This document shows positions 25,572 to 33,822 of a stretch of DNA of 40,916 bases, piece after piece (position 1 is the first letter of the stretch; each line of letters opens with the position of its first letter). The notes beneath the pieces were generated by a model. It worked only from the letters and a program-made list of their open reading frames with translations. It did no database searches and was not told the DNA's origin. A program made the position numbers and the translations under genes. Source of the DNA: Bacteroidetes bacterium CG12_big_fil_rev_8_21_14_0_65_60_17 (lineage in GTDB: Bacteria; Bacteroidota; Rhodothermia; Rhodothermales; UBA10348); contig PCUY01000074.1 of assembly GCA_002787815.1 (NCBI GenBank), forward strand, positions 1-40,916. Reading direction: 5' to 3'.

Positions 25572-25607
25572 AAAGCCCTGCACACGGTGCGTGTGCGGGG
25601 CTTTTGT
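25572..25607 (+). terminator. Intrinsic terminator after tRNA-Ser
   Basis: AAAGCCCTGCACAC (25572-25585) pairs with GTGTGCGGGGCTTT (25591-25604), a 14-bp stem with one G-T pair and a 5-nt loop, ending in TTTTGT. This is a strong rho-independent terminator for the rpsB-frr-tRNA operon. Confidence 0.85.
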
Positions 25608-25663
25608 ATATCCACGAGCCGTGTCAGGCACGAGGGCGCGCCAGCACGAGCGGGCCAGGCTTC

Positions 25664-25686
25664 ACGCGCGATGGTCGCGCGTTTTT
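25664..25686 (+). terminator. Second intrinsic terminator in tandem
   Basis: ACGCGCGA-TGG-TCGCGCGT, a perfect 8-bp stem with a 3-nt loop, is followed by TTTT. It lies about 60 nt after the first terminator and 70 nt before the FG-GAP gene. Confidence 0.7.
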
Positions 25687-25756
25687 GCATTTCCGTGTTC
25701 CTGCTGCATGTTCTACATTGCCTTTCTTTACGTCCGTGGCCGCAATTCAAGGAGAC

Positions 25757-28720
25757 ATGATTCACACCCGCCGCTGCACACGGCTTCGCACGTGCCTGTT
25801 CCTGCTGGTATCAACACCCTTTATGACAATGCCCGTCCTGGCACAGTTGTTCGTGGAATCGTCTGATCTGATTCTGCAACAGTCGGACCCGACAATACCG
25901 TTTTCCGGGGCGGCACTTGCAGACTTCAACGCTGACGGACTGCTTGATCTGTATCACCCGGGTCGGCTGTACAGGCAGCGCCCGGATGGAACGTTTGAGA
26001 ACATTCTGAGCACGTCTGGCATCAATGTCGAAGGGGATGGCCCGCAGGGGGGTGTATTCGGCGATATCAACCGGGATGGCCTGCTTGACCTCCACATTCC
26101 ATCGCTCGGTACTGCCAGCCGGACGTGGATGAGCAGGACCGGAAGCACGTTCCGCGTGGCACCCTTTTCCAGCAACCTGTCCGTTCCGGCTGGAAATCTC
26201 GCGGCGTTTTTTGGCAATTTTGCGGGAAGCAACCTACTGGATATGTTTGTTGTCACCTCGGATGGGACCAATGGGGTCTTCTCGGGGCTGGCTGACGGTA
26301 CGTTTGCCAACGTGACAGGGCCCATGAACGCCGATGCACCAGCTCCCGTCTGCGGAGCGTCCGTGCGGGATGCCGACAACGACGGGGACCTGGACGTGTT
26401 TGTTACCCGCTGCCGTGAGGACGGCATCCAGAACTGGTTCCTCCGCAGCGAGCCATCGCAAAATCGATTCGTTCCCGCAAACATGGTCGGTATGCGCACG
26501 ATGTCGTCGATTTCCTCAACCTGGATCGACATCAACAATGATGGCCGGGATGAGCTCTTCATTGCCAATGAACGCAATGGCTTTGCTCCTGGAGAAAACG
26601 AACTGTACGCCATTACGCAGCAGAGCGGCTTCAACACGACCACGTTCGAAAACAAGTCCGTGTCCAGTGGCATCTCCCCGACCAACCGTGAAAACAGCCT
26701 CCGCGCCGTTGCAGCCGATTTCGACAATGACGGCTGGTTGGACCTTTTCGTGACGCGCAGCGAAGCAGAAGCGCGACTTCTTGGAAACCAGGGTAACGGA
26801 ACGTTTGCCGACGAGGCCCTGAACGCATTTCCATCAGGAATACCGATCGGTACATCGGTCGTTGCAGGCGACATCAACAACGACGGCTGGGTAGACCTTG
26901 TCCTGCCGTCTCCAGGCAGCACACGGATTTTTCTGAACACGCCAGGCGAAAACAACTGGCTCAAAATCCGGACCCGGTCTGACCTTGCCAACCGCTTCGC
27001 CATCGGTGCGCGCATCGAGGTCGTCAGCGCAACGGGCTCGCGGTTTCGCCGGATTGCCGCCGGTGACGGCAGCGCCAGTCAGTCCGATGAGCTGACCGCT
27101 CACGTTGGCCTGGGGTCGGACAGCATTGTGGACCGGATCATCATCACGTGGCCGGGCGGAACAACAGAGGTCCACGAGGGACCCTTCGCCGCGAACCAGG
27201 TCTTGCAGTTTGTGGAGGGAGAAGGGCGGAACGCACCCCCTGACGTCTTCTCTGTCTCGCTTCCTTCACAGGGCGGCTTCATTCCCTCCGGTGAGGCTGT
27301 CATTCCCTTTTCATGGGAGGAGGCCACGGACCCGGATGGGGATATCGTCCGGTACACACTGTTCATCACGGGATCGGGCGTGGACATCATCATACCAGAT
27401 CTGGATGAGCCCCGTTTCGAACTCGGAACGGATGCACTCATACCCGATCGGCTCTACAACTGGACGGTCCTTGCCAGTGATGGCTTGGATATTCGCGGTG
27501 CTCAAAATGAGCTTGTGTTTGCTTTCGGTCAGCCCGAGACACCCCAATCCACGCTCGCAGAGCCAATTTTCTTCGAGTTCGACCTGCCCAACGTACATGA
27601 CGGTACGGTCGATCTGCTCGACGTGGACAATGATGGGGATCTTGATCTTTTTCTGAGTGGGGGAACCAGTTCAGGTCTGGAATCCACCCTGTTCCGCGCC
27701 GAAGACGTATTGCTGCCGGTCCCGGGTGTCGAAGACGTCTTCTTCACGTTCAAGACATACGTTCGTACCTCGTTCGTATTTCCCGAGCTGCTCAATTCCA
27801 TGACAGCCTGGGCGGACCTTGACGCCAATGGCTTGCCTGATCTTGTCATTACCGGGCGTGATCCTGATTCGGGGCAGCCCCGGGTACGTGCCTTTGCGAA
27901 CACGATCCTGACCATGACGGAGCGACCCATTGACGGTGTTCCGTCGGTCTGGAACGGGAGCATGACGGCTGGCGATATGGACGGTGACGGAGACATCGAC
28001 CTGCTGTTGACCGGCATGCGGCAGGCCGTGGCTCCCTTTCAGCCGGAAACCATTGTCGTACTGCAGGAAAATGGATCGTTCACGGCCCACAGTGACCTGC
28101 TTCCAGGTGTCATGGGTGGCGAAGCCGCCTGGGCCGATATTGACGGAGACGGGGACCTCGACGTAGCGCTCGTGGGAGACGCCGGGCATGGGCAACCGAA
28201 GTCCGGAGTGTTCCGCAATGACGGTGGCACATTCACTGAGATCGCGGTACCGGGCATGCCGGATCTTGTCGCCGGAGCTGTCGCCTGGGGTGACATGGAC
28301 GGAGATGGACGTCCCGATCTGTCCCTGTCGGGAGCTGCATATACACCCAACCTCATGGAAGGGGTGTCACTCCTTTTCCGAAATACAGGAAATGGAAACT
28401 TTGAACTTGTCCCCGCTGCCCTGACCGGTGTCATTCATGGACAGAGCACGTGGGTCGACTATGACGGGGATGGAGACGAGGATCTCTTCCAGATCGGGGC
28501 TCAGTCCGTATTCGGAAACCGCACCGGCACGCTCTATCGCAATGACGGGTCCGGCCTTCTCCCGGAACTGAGTGTTACTGCATCCCTTTTCAGCCGGTTC
28601 GCGGCCGGCGATTACAATGGTGACGGCGATGCTGATATTGTATTCATTGGCACGGGTACGGACGGTCAGCCCCTGACCCGTTTCCTGTTGAACCGACAGT
28701 TTCCCGAGCGGTTGCCCTGA
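25757..28720 (+). CDS. Secreted FG-GAP (VCBS) repeat protein with ASPIC/UnbV domain
   Basis: A 987-residue exported protein. The ATG at 25757 has AAGGAG two bases upstream and gives a signal peptide (RTCLFLLVSTPFMTMPVLAQ). A first block (about 45-400) has six FG-GAP/VCBS calcium-binding repeats, for example ADFNADGLLDLY, RDADNDGDLDVFV and GDINNDGWVDLVL. An ASPIC/UnbV domain follows (about 400-490; WLKIRTRSDLANRFAIGARIEV, IITWPGGTTEV). Next is a fibronectin-like module (EEATDPDGDIVRYTLFI), then seven further repeats (LDVDNDGDLDLFLSGG, GDMDGDGDIDLLLTG and similar). Together these suggest a double beta-propeller. It lacks a T9SS sorting tail and any enzymatic motif. Role: probably surface adhesion or binding, by inference. 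Confidence 0.88.
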   Translation: MIHTRRCTRLRTCLFLLVSTPFMTMPVLAQLFVESSDLILQQSDPTIPFSGAALADFNADGLLDLYHPGRLYRQRPDGTFENILSTSGINVEGDGPQGGVFGDINRDGLLDLHIPSLGTASRTWMSRTGSTFRVAPFSSNLSVPAGNLAAFFGNFAGSNLLDMFVVTSDGTNGVFSGLADGTFANVTGPMNADAPAPVCGASVRDADNDGDLDVFVTRCREDGIQNWFLRSEPSQNRFVPANMVGMRTMSSISSTWIDINNDGRDELFIANERNGFAPGENELYAITQQSGFNTTTFENKSVSSGISPTNRENSLRAVAADFDNDGWLDLFVTRSEAEARLLGNQGNGTFADEALNAFPSGIPIGTSVVAGDINNDGWVDLVLPSPGSTRIFLNTPGENNWLKIRTRSDLANRFAIGARIEVVSATGSRFRRIAAGDGSASQSDELTAHVGLGSDSIVDRIIITWPGGTTEVHEGPFAANQVLQFVEGEGRNAPPDVFSVSLPSQGGFIPSGEAVIPFSWEEATDPDGDIVRYTLFITGSGVDIIIPDLDEPRFELGTDALIPDRLYNWTVLASDGLDIRGAQNELVFAFGQPETPQSTLAEPIFFEFDLPNVHDGTVDLLDVDNDGDLDLFLSGGTSSGLESTLFRAEDVLLPVPGVEDVFFTFKTYVRTSFVFPELLNSMTAWADLDANGLPDLVITGRDPDSGQPRVRAFANTILTMTERPIDGVPSVWNGSMTAGDMDGDGDIDLLLTGMRQAVAPFQPETIVVLQENGSFTAHSDLLPGVMGGEAAWADIDGDGDLDVALVGDAGHGQPKSGVFRNDGGTFTEIAVPGMPDLVAGAVAWGDMDGDGRPDLSLSGAAYTPNLMEGVSLLFRNTGNGNFELVPAALTGVIHGQSTWVDYDGDGDEDLFQIGAQSVFGNRTGTLYRNDGSGLLPELSVTASLFSRFAAGDYNGDGDADIVFIGTGTDGQPLTRFLLNRQFPERLP

Positions 28721-28817
28721 CCCTGTCGGCCCACAAAACCGCCTCTGGATCGGCAGGGCTGTTTGGGCGTACACGCGCGACAGCGTTTCCCATATACCCC
28801 ACCAACGGGATCCTTTC

Positions 28818-29702
28818 ATGATTGCCAGCATGACAGGCTTCGGCCGCGCCGGAGCCACCGTCGAGGGTCAGACCTCCATTGTCGAAGTGCGCTCCGTCAA
28901 CAGCCGTTTCTGCGAGGTCTCGACAAGGGTTCCGTCCGTGCTTGCCTCACGCGAGGGTGACATGCAACGGCTCGTGAAAAAAACAATCCCTCGTGGTCGC
29001 ATCAGCGTCCAGGTCCAGCTGGAGTCCCACGTGGGGGAAGAGGTGCCATTCGTCGTAAATCAGCAGGCGGCCACAGAAGCCCGGCGCATTCTGGGAGACG
29101 TGTGCCAGGCCGCTGGACTGCCCGAAACCGGAATTACGCTTCGGGATATTCTCCGCTTCTCCGAGGTGCTGACGACGCGCAACACGGACAGTGCACTTGA
29201 TGAACACGCCTGGCAAGCCACGCGCCAGGCGCTCGCTCAGGCGCTCGAGAATCTGCGGGTCATGAGATACGAAGAGGGCCAGGCGCTGTATGAGGAGCTG
29301 TCCGACCGGATCAATGGACTCTCCGACCGCCTGTCACGCATAGAAGTACTTGCGCCGCAGCGGGTCACATCATCGCACGAGCGCCTGAGCGAGCGCCTTT
29401 CCGAGCTTGTCCAGGATGAGCGCATTGACCAGGGTCGCCTCGAGTTCGAGATGGCACTCCTGGCCGACAAATTGGACGTGAGGGAGGAGTGTGTGCGGCT
29501 GCACTCACACGTGAAGCTGTTTCATGCCGCATTGGCGTCAGACGAACCCGTCGGTCGGAAACTCAACTTTCTGACCCAGGAAATGAACCGCGAGGTCAAT
29601 ACCATCGGCTCGAAATCGAACGATGCCGACATGGCCCACCTTGTCGTCGGTATGAAGGAAGAGCTTGAAAAAATCCGCGAGCAGGTGGAGAATGTCGAGT
29701 AA
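28818..29702 (+). CDS. YicC/YloC family endoribonuclease
   Basis: A 294-residue member of the YicC family, which in E. coli is an endoribonuclease acting on small RNA or mRNA. The N-terminal domain opens MIASMTGFGRAGATVEGQTSIVEVRSVNSRFCEV, the family signature; the C-terminal DUF1732 segment includes ERIDQGRLEFEMALLADKLDVREECVRLHSHV and KLNFLTQEMNREVNTIGSKSNDADMAHLVV. The 3' end overlaps gmk by 11 nt, the conserved yicC-gmk pair. The 97-nt gap upstream shows a weak inverted repeat only. Confidence 0.94.
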   Translation: MIASMTGFGRAGATVEGQTSIVEVRSVNSRFCEVSTRVPSVLASREGDMQRLVKKTIPRGRISVQVQLESHVGEEVPFVVNQQAATEARRILGDVCQAAGLPETGITLRDILRFSEVLTTRNTDSALDEHAWQATRQALAQALENLRVMRYEEGQALYEELSDRINGLSDRLSRIEVLAPQRVTSSHERLSERLSELVQDERIDQGRLEFEMALLADKLDVREECVRLHSHVKLFHAALASDEPVGRKLNFLTQEMNREVNTIGSKSNDADMAHLVVGMKEELEKIREQVENVE

Positions 29703-30276
29703 ACCGTGCATCATCGTCGTCACGTCTCCCTCCGGAGCCGGAAAGACAACACTGGCGCGCGGTCTCATGAAACACTATCCACAGATCACGTTCTCCGTAT
29801 CGGCCACGACGCGTGCCCCGCGTGAACACGAGCGCGACGGCCGTGACTATCATTTCCTGACGCAGACAGCCTTCCAGGATGCCATCCGGAACGGGCGCCT
29901 GCTGGAATATGAAGAAGTCTACCCGGGTTGTTTCTACGGTACGCTCTGCAGCGAGGTCGATTCATCGAGCGCCGAACATCCTGTCCTTCTCGACATCGAC
30001 GTTCACGGAGCCATGAATGTCAAGAATCGGTATGGAGATGCGGCGCTTACCGTTTTCATCGCCCCCCCGTCCCTGGAAACGCTCTCCCGCCGCCTCCGGG
30101 AGCGTGGAACAGAATCCGAGGAGAGCCTCAGCATACGCATGACGCGCGCGGAGTACGAGCTGTCACTCGCAGATCGGTTCGATGCCACGATTGTCAACGA
30201 CGCACTCGACGCGGCACTCGCGGCACTCGTACGCATTACCGGGCAACACATGGCCGCGTGCCGGGTATCGGCATGA
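29692..30276 (+). CDS. gmk: Guanylate kinase
   Basis: Phosphorylates GMP to GDP, 194 aa. The P-loop is SPSGAGKTTLA near the N-terminus (from MSSKPCIIVVT), followed by the GMP-binding segment FSVSATTRAPREHERDGRDYHF, the LLEYEEVYPGCFYGT stretch and LLDIDVHGAMNVK. I use the ATG at 29692 rather than the upstream in-frame one because it fits the family and overlaps the yicC end by 11 nt. Its stop overlaps coaBC as ATGA. Confidence 0.96.
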   Translation: MSSKPCIIVVTSPSGAGKTTLARGLMKHYPQITFSVSATTRAPREHERDGRDYHFLTQTAFQDAIRNGRLLEYEEVYPGCFYGTLCSEVDSSSAEHPVLLDIDVHGAMNVKNRYGDAALTVFIAPPSLETLSRRLRERGTESEESLSIRMTRAEYELSLADRFDATIVNDALDAALAALVRITGQHMAACRVSA

Positions 30277-31490
30277 CGGCACTGCGTGGAAAACATATCG
30301 TACTTGGGGTATCGGGCGGCATTGCCGCGTACAAAGCCGCTGAACTTGTCCGGCTCTACAAAAAGGCGGGCGCCCGCGTGCGTGTCCTCATGACCGAGCA
30401 CGCCCTCCGGTTCGTGACCCCACTTACGCTTGGCACTCTGAGTGAAGAGGAGGTCCACACCGGGATATTTCCAACCAACGAGGAGGGCAGTTGGACGCGC
30501 CACGTGGGCCTTGGCCTGTGGGCGGACGTCATGGTCGTCGCGCCTGCCACGGCCCAGACCATCGCCAAGCTGGCCGACGGTACGTGCGATTCCATGCTGA
30601 CGGCCGTCGCCCTGTCACGGCGCTGCCCGCTGCTCGTGTGTCCTGCCATGGACCATGACATGTACGAGCACCCGGCGACCCAGGCCAACATGGAAACCCT
30701 GCGAAGCCGGGGCGACATCGTCATGGACGCCGCGCATGGCGAACTGGCCAGCGGTCTGGTCGGCAAGGGGCGCCTGCCTGAACCTCCGGCCATTGTCGAT
30801 GCCACGCTTCGTGTCCTCGAAGACAGCGCGCCCCGCAGACACGGCCCCTTGGCCGGAAAAACCGTGACCGTTACTGCGGGGCCCACCCGCGAGCCCATTG
30901 ACCCTGTCCGGTACATCTCGAACAGGTCCTCCGGTACCATGGGGTTCGCCCTTGCGGAAACCGCAGCCCGCCTCGGCGCCGAGGTCACGCTTATCAGCGG
31001 ACCCGTCACGCTTTCCACGCCGGACGGCGTAGAGCGCCGCATCGATGTGGAAACGACGGCCGAAATGCACGAGGCGGTTCTTACGCGCAGCGCAGATGAC
31101 ATCATCGTGATGGTGGCCGCCGTGGCCGACTTCGCCCCAGCGGCCGCATCTACCCGGAAAATCAAGAAAGATGGGCAGGGGCGTGCGCTTGAGCTCGTTC
31201 CCACCGTGGACATTCTGGCCGATTTGGGCGCGCGCAGGCGTGAGGGGCAGCAGCTCATCGGATTCGCGCTCGAGACGAACGACGGCCTGGAAAATGCTCG
31301 CGGCAAACTCACGCGCAAGAACCTGGATTGGATCGTGCTGAACGTCCTCGGGGAGGATGGTGCCGGGTTCGGGCCCGGAACGAACAAGGTTACGCTTCTG
31401 GGGGCTGACGGGTCAACCATCAGTCTGCCCGTGCTGCCGAAGGCAGACGTAGCCGCGGCCATCGTGCATCATACGTTGCTGCAATCGTAG
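30273..31490 (+). CDS. coaBC: Bifunctional phosphopantothenoylcysteine decarboxylase/synthetase CoaBC
   Basis: Carries out two steps of coenzyme A synthesis, 405 aa. The CoaC half (about 1-185) starts GKHIVLGVSGGIAAYKAAELV, with the FMN-binding APATAQTIAKLADGTCDSML and the decarboxylase motif as CPAMDHDMYEHP, where the usual Asn of PxMNxxM is Asp. I recall this PAMD form from other Bacteroidota. The CoaB half (about 190-405) shows VTVTAGPTREPIDPVRYISNRSSGTMG, VMVAAVADFAP, RKIKKDG and ALETNDGLENARGKLTRKNLDWIVLN. It is coupled to gmk by a 4-nt overlap. rpoZ, often found between gmk and coaBC, is not here. Confidence 0.95.
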   Translation: MTALRGKHIVLGVSGGIAAYKAAELVRLYKKAGARVRVLMTEHALRFVTPLTLGTLSEEEVHTGIFPTNEEGSWTRHVGLGLWADVMVVAPATAQTIAKLADGTCDSMLTAVALSRRCPLLVCPAMDHDMYEHPATQANMETLRSRGDIVMDAAHGELASGLVGKGRLPEPPAIVDATLRVLEDSAPRRHGPLAGKTVTVTAGPTREPIDPVRYISNRSSGTMGFALAETAARLGAEVTLISGPVTLSTPDGVERRIDVETTAEMHEAVLTRSADDIIVMVAAVADFAPAAASTRKIKKDGQGRALELVPTVDILADLGARRREGQQLIGFALETNDGLENARGKLTRKNLDWIVLNVLGEDGAGFGPGTNKVTLLGADGSTISLPVLPKADVAAAIVHHTLLQS

Positions 31491-31579
31491 GCTGTTGGCA
31501 GGGCGTGGGAAAGTTGTTGACGATTCACTCCCAATCCCCCGAAACATGCGCGCCGGAACGCGGGTGATCCCGTATTTTG

Positions 31580-32329
31580 ATGAGCCATCCAGTCGCCGCC
31601 ATGAACCACGAATTCCACCGCCTCAGGCATACGATTGCATGGCACGTGGCGGCGTATGGACGTTTCTTTCCCGTGTCCAATGCTCCCCGATCCATGCCCG
31701 TATCTTCGCTGCCCATGATCGAATCCCGCATACCCACGACGCCTCCATACGATGCGCTGTCCGGGATCGGGACACTCGGTGAGCTCGAAGCGTGGGTAGC
31801 CGGAGCGGTGCTCATTCCGCTCGATGAGACGCGCATCAAGCCGGTATTCGGGACGGGTAACCCGGATGCAGACCTGATGGTGATCGGTGAGGCGCCGGGG
31901 GCCGATGAGGACCGCCAGGGCGAGCCGTTCGTGGGCCGCGCAGGCAAACTGCTGACCAAAATCCTTGAAGCCATTTCGTTTGCGCGCGAGGACGTATATA
32001 TCGCCAACATCCTCAAATCGCGACCGCCCGACAACCGGAAACCCCATGCAGACGAAGTCGCCGCTCACATGCCCATCCTGCTCAAACAGATGGCCCTCGT
32101 GCGCCCGAAACTGATCCTGTGCGTGGGACGCACGGCGGGAACGTCGCTCCTGGGCGTGGAGTCGTCGCTGAAAGACCTCCGGGGCCGGTTCCATGATTTT
32201 CATGGCATTCCTGTAATGGTCACCTACCATCCGGCGGCACTGCTGCGCAATCCGAACTGGAAGCGTCCGACCTGGGAGGACGTCCAGAAGCTCAGAGACC
32301 ACTATGACACGCTTGTGACCTCACCATGA
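31580..32329 (+). CDS. Family-4-type uracil-DNA glycosylase lacking the Fe-S cysteines
   Basis: A base-excision repair glycosylase by homology, 249 aa from this ATG. The start is uncertain: ATGs at 31601, 31694 and 31715 are in frame and the family domain begins only near residue 60. Catalytic motifs are intact: [21 protein letters not shown] (from residue 103) and the HPAA motif with His217 ([12 protein letters not shown]). The four Fe-S cysteines of family 4 (CxxC before L-x-ETR, then KC-RPP and a Cys 16 residues later) are here Ala76, Ile79, Ser147 and His163, so no cluster can form in the usual way. Only one Cys occurs in the domain. The stop overlaps the dnaB start as ATGA. Confidence 0.85.
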   Translation: MSHPVAAMNHEFHRLRHTIAWHVAAYGRFFPVSNAPRSMPVSSLPMIESRIPTTPPYDALSGIGTLGELEAWVAGAVLIPLDETRIKPVFGTGNPDADLMVIGEAPGADEDRQGEPFVGRAGKLLTKILEAISFAREDVYIANILKSRPPDNRKPHADEVAAHMPILLKQMALVRPKLILCVGRTAGTSLLGVESSLKDLRGRFHDFHGIPVMVTYHPAALLRNPNWKRPTWEDVQKLRDHYDTLVTSP

Positions 32330-33777
32330 TGCCTCCCGAGGAAATCCGGACATCCCGATCGCCGGGACGACTGCCGCCGCAGGCGACCGACGCCGAGCAA
32401 TCGGTGCTGGGTGCCATGTTGATTGAGCGCGACGCCATTCCGCGGGCTGTGGAAATCCTGGCTCCAGACGCCTTTTACAGCGACCGCCATCGAAAAATAT
32501 ATGCGGCCATCCTGGGGCTGTTTGACCGCGGAAACCCGGTGGACGTGATTACGCTTTCGGACGAGTTGACGCGCGCCGGCGAGTTGGAATCTGTCGGCGG
32601 TGCGTATTACCTCTCGGAGCTTACAAATGCGGTGGCATCGGCGGCGAACGTAGAGTACCACGCGCGGATCATTGCCGAAAAGTCGTTGTTGCGCAAGATG
32701 ATCGAGACCATGACTTCGGTCGTGGGCAAGGCATATGATCCCGCTGCAGATGCGTTCGAGCTGCTCGACGAGGCCGAGGGAGACATTTTCCGCATTTCCG
32801 AATCACAGCTCCGCAAATCGGCGACATCCCTGAGTGACGTGCTCAAGGATACGCTCACGCGGCTTGAATCCATTCACGGACGCGACGGTGGTATTACCGG
32901 TGTGCCGAGTGGGTTCACGCGCCTCGATCAGATGACCGGTGGATGGCAGCCGTCCGATTTGATCATCATTGCGGCGCGCCCGTCCATGGGCAAGACGGCA
33001 CTCACACTGGCCATGGCACGAAATGCCGCCATGCACAAGGATCACCGTACCGGTGTCGCCATATTTTCGCTCGAAATGAGCTCGGGACAGCTCGCGCAGC
33101 GTCTGCTCACTTCCGAAGCCCGGGTCGATGCCCAGGCCGCCCGGACAGGCCGTCTATCCGATGCCGATTGGCCGCGCCTGGCCCGCGCGGCGGGGAGCCT
33201 GTCCGATGCACCCATTTTCATTGACGACACGCCGGGCCTCACGGCGCTTGAGTTGCGCGCCAAGTGCCGACGGCTCAAAGCCGAGCATGACATCGGTCTG
33301 GTCATCGTGGATTACCTGCAGCTCATGCACGGGTCGGGACTGAGCAAGAACAGCAACCGGGAGCAGGAAATTGCGGGCATTTCACGCGCCCTGAAAGGAC
33401 TGGCCAAGGAATTGAATGTGCCGGTCATTGCACTCTCGCAGCTCTCGCGCGCTGTGGAGACACGTGGTGGCGACAAGCGCCCACAGCTGTCCGACCTGCG
33501 TGAGTCGGGGTCCATTGAGCAGGATGCCGATGTGGTTGCCTTCATCTATCGCGCGGAGCGCTATGGCATCACGGTCGATGACAACGGCAACTCCACGGAG
33601 GGCATTGCCGAAATCCTGATTGGCAAACAGCGAAACGGCCCCGTCGGAGACGTCACTCTGGCGTTCGTGGACCAGCATGCCCGCTTCGAGAACCTGACCA
33701 CATTCTACGGGCCCACCGATTACATTCCCCCGGAAGGAGATTCCTCTCCAGGTGACGATACCAACGCACCCTTTTAG
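32326..33777 (+). CDS. dnaB: Replicative DNA helicase DnaB
   Basis: The hexameric replication-fork helicase, 483 aa. The N-terminal DnaG-interacting domain (about 20-120) opens PPQATDAEQSVLGAMLIERDAIP. The RecA-like domain has Walker A ARPSMGKT (217-224), FSLEMSSGQLAQRLL, Walker B LVIVDYLQLM, and SQLSRAVETRGGDKRPQLSDLRESGSIEQDADVV. No intein interrupts it. The short C-terminal tail is acidic (PPEGDSSPGDDTNAPF). The start overlaps the glycosylase stop by 4 nt. Confidence 0.97.
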   Translation: MMPPEEIRTSRSPGRLPPQATDAEQSVLGAMLIERDAIPRAVEILAPDAFYSDRHRKIYAAILGLFDRGNPVDVITLSDELTRAGELESVGGAYYLSELTNAVASAANVEYHARIIAEKSLLRKMIETMTSVVGKAYDPAADAFELLDEAEGDIFRISESQLRKSATSLSDVLKDTLTRLESIHGRDGGITGVPSGFTRLDQMTGGWQPSDLIIIAARPSMGKTALTLAMARNAAMHKDHRTGVAIFSLEMSSGQLAQRLLTSEARVDAQAARTGRLSDADWPRLARAAGSLSDAPIFIDDTPGLTALELRAKCRRLKAEHDIGLVIVDYLQLMHGSGLSKNSNREQEIAGISRALKGLAKELNVPVIALSQLSRAVETRGGDKRPQLSDLRESGSIEQDADVVAFIYRAERYGITVDDNGNSTEGIAEILIGKQRNGPVGDVTLAFVDQHARFENLTTFYGPTDYIPPEGDSSPGDDTNAPF

Positions 33778-33822
33778 CCCACACGCCGTGGCGCGCAGAA
33801 GCGACATGGCAGGCCAATTCGC

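Noticed and set aside
28721-28770. CCCTGTCG...CGGCAGGG inverted repeat after the FG-GAP gene
   Set aside because: The loop is about 20 nt and no T-tract follows the stem, so I do not call a terminator.
30600-30700. Asp instead of Asn in the CoaC PxMNxxM motif as a sign of an inactive decarboxylase
   Set aside because: The PAMD form is, as far as I recall, usual in Bacteroidota CoaBC proteins, and the rest of both domains is intact.
30356-31462. A 368-codon minus-strand frame opposite coaBC
   Set aside because: Serine/arginine-rich low-information translation, typical of an antisense shadow; coaBC is clear on the other strand.
31545-31580. Short GC stem followed by TATTTTG, a possible terminator after coaBC or promoter for the glycosylase
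   Set aside because: The stem has only four or five pairs, and no matching -35 lies at the right spacing.
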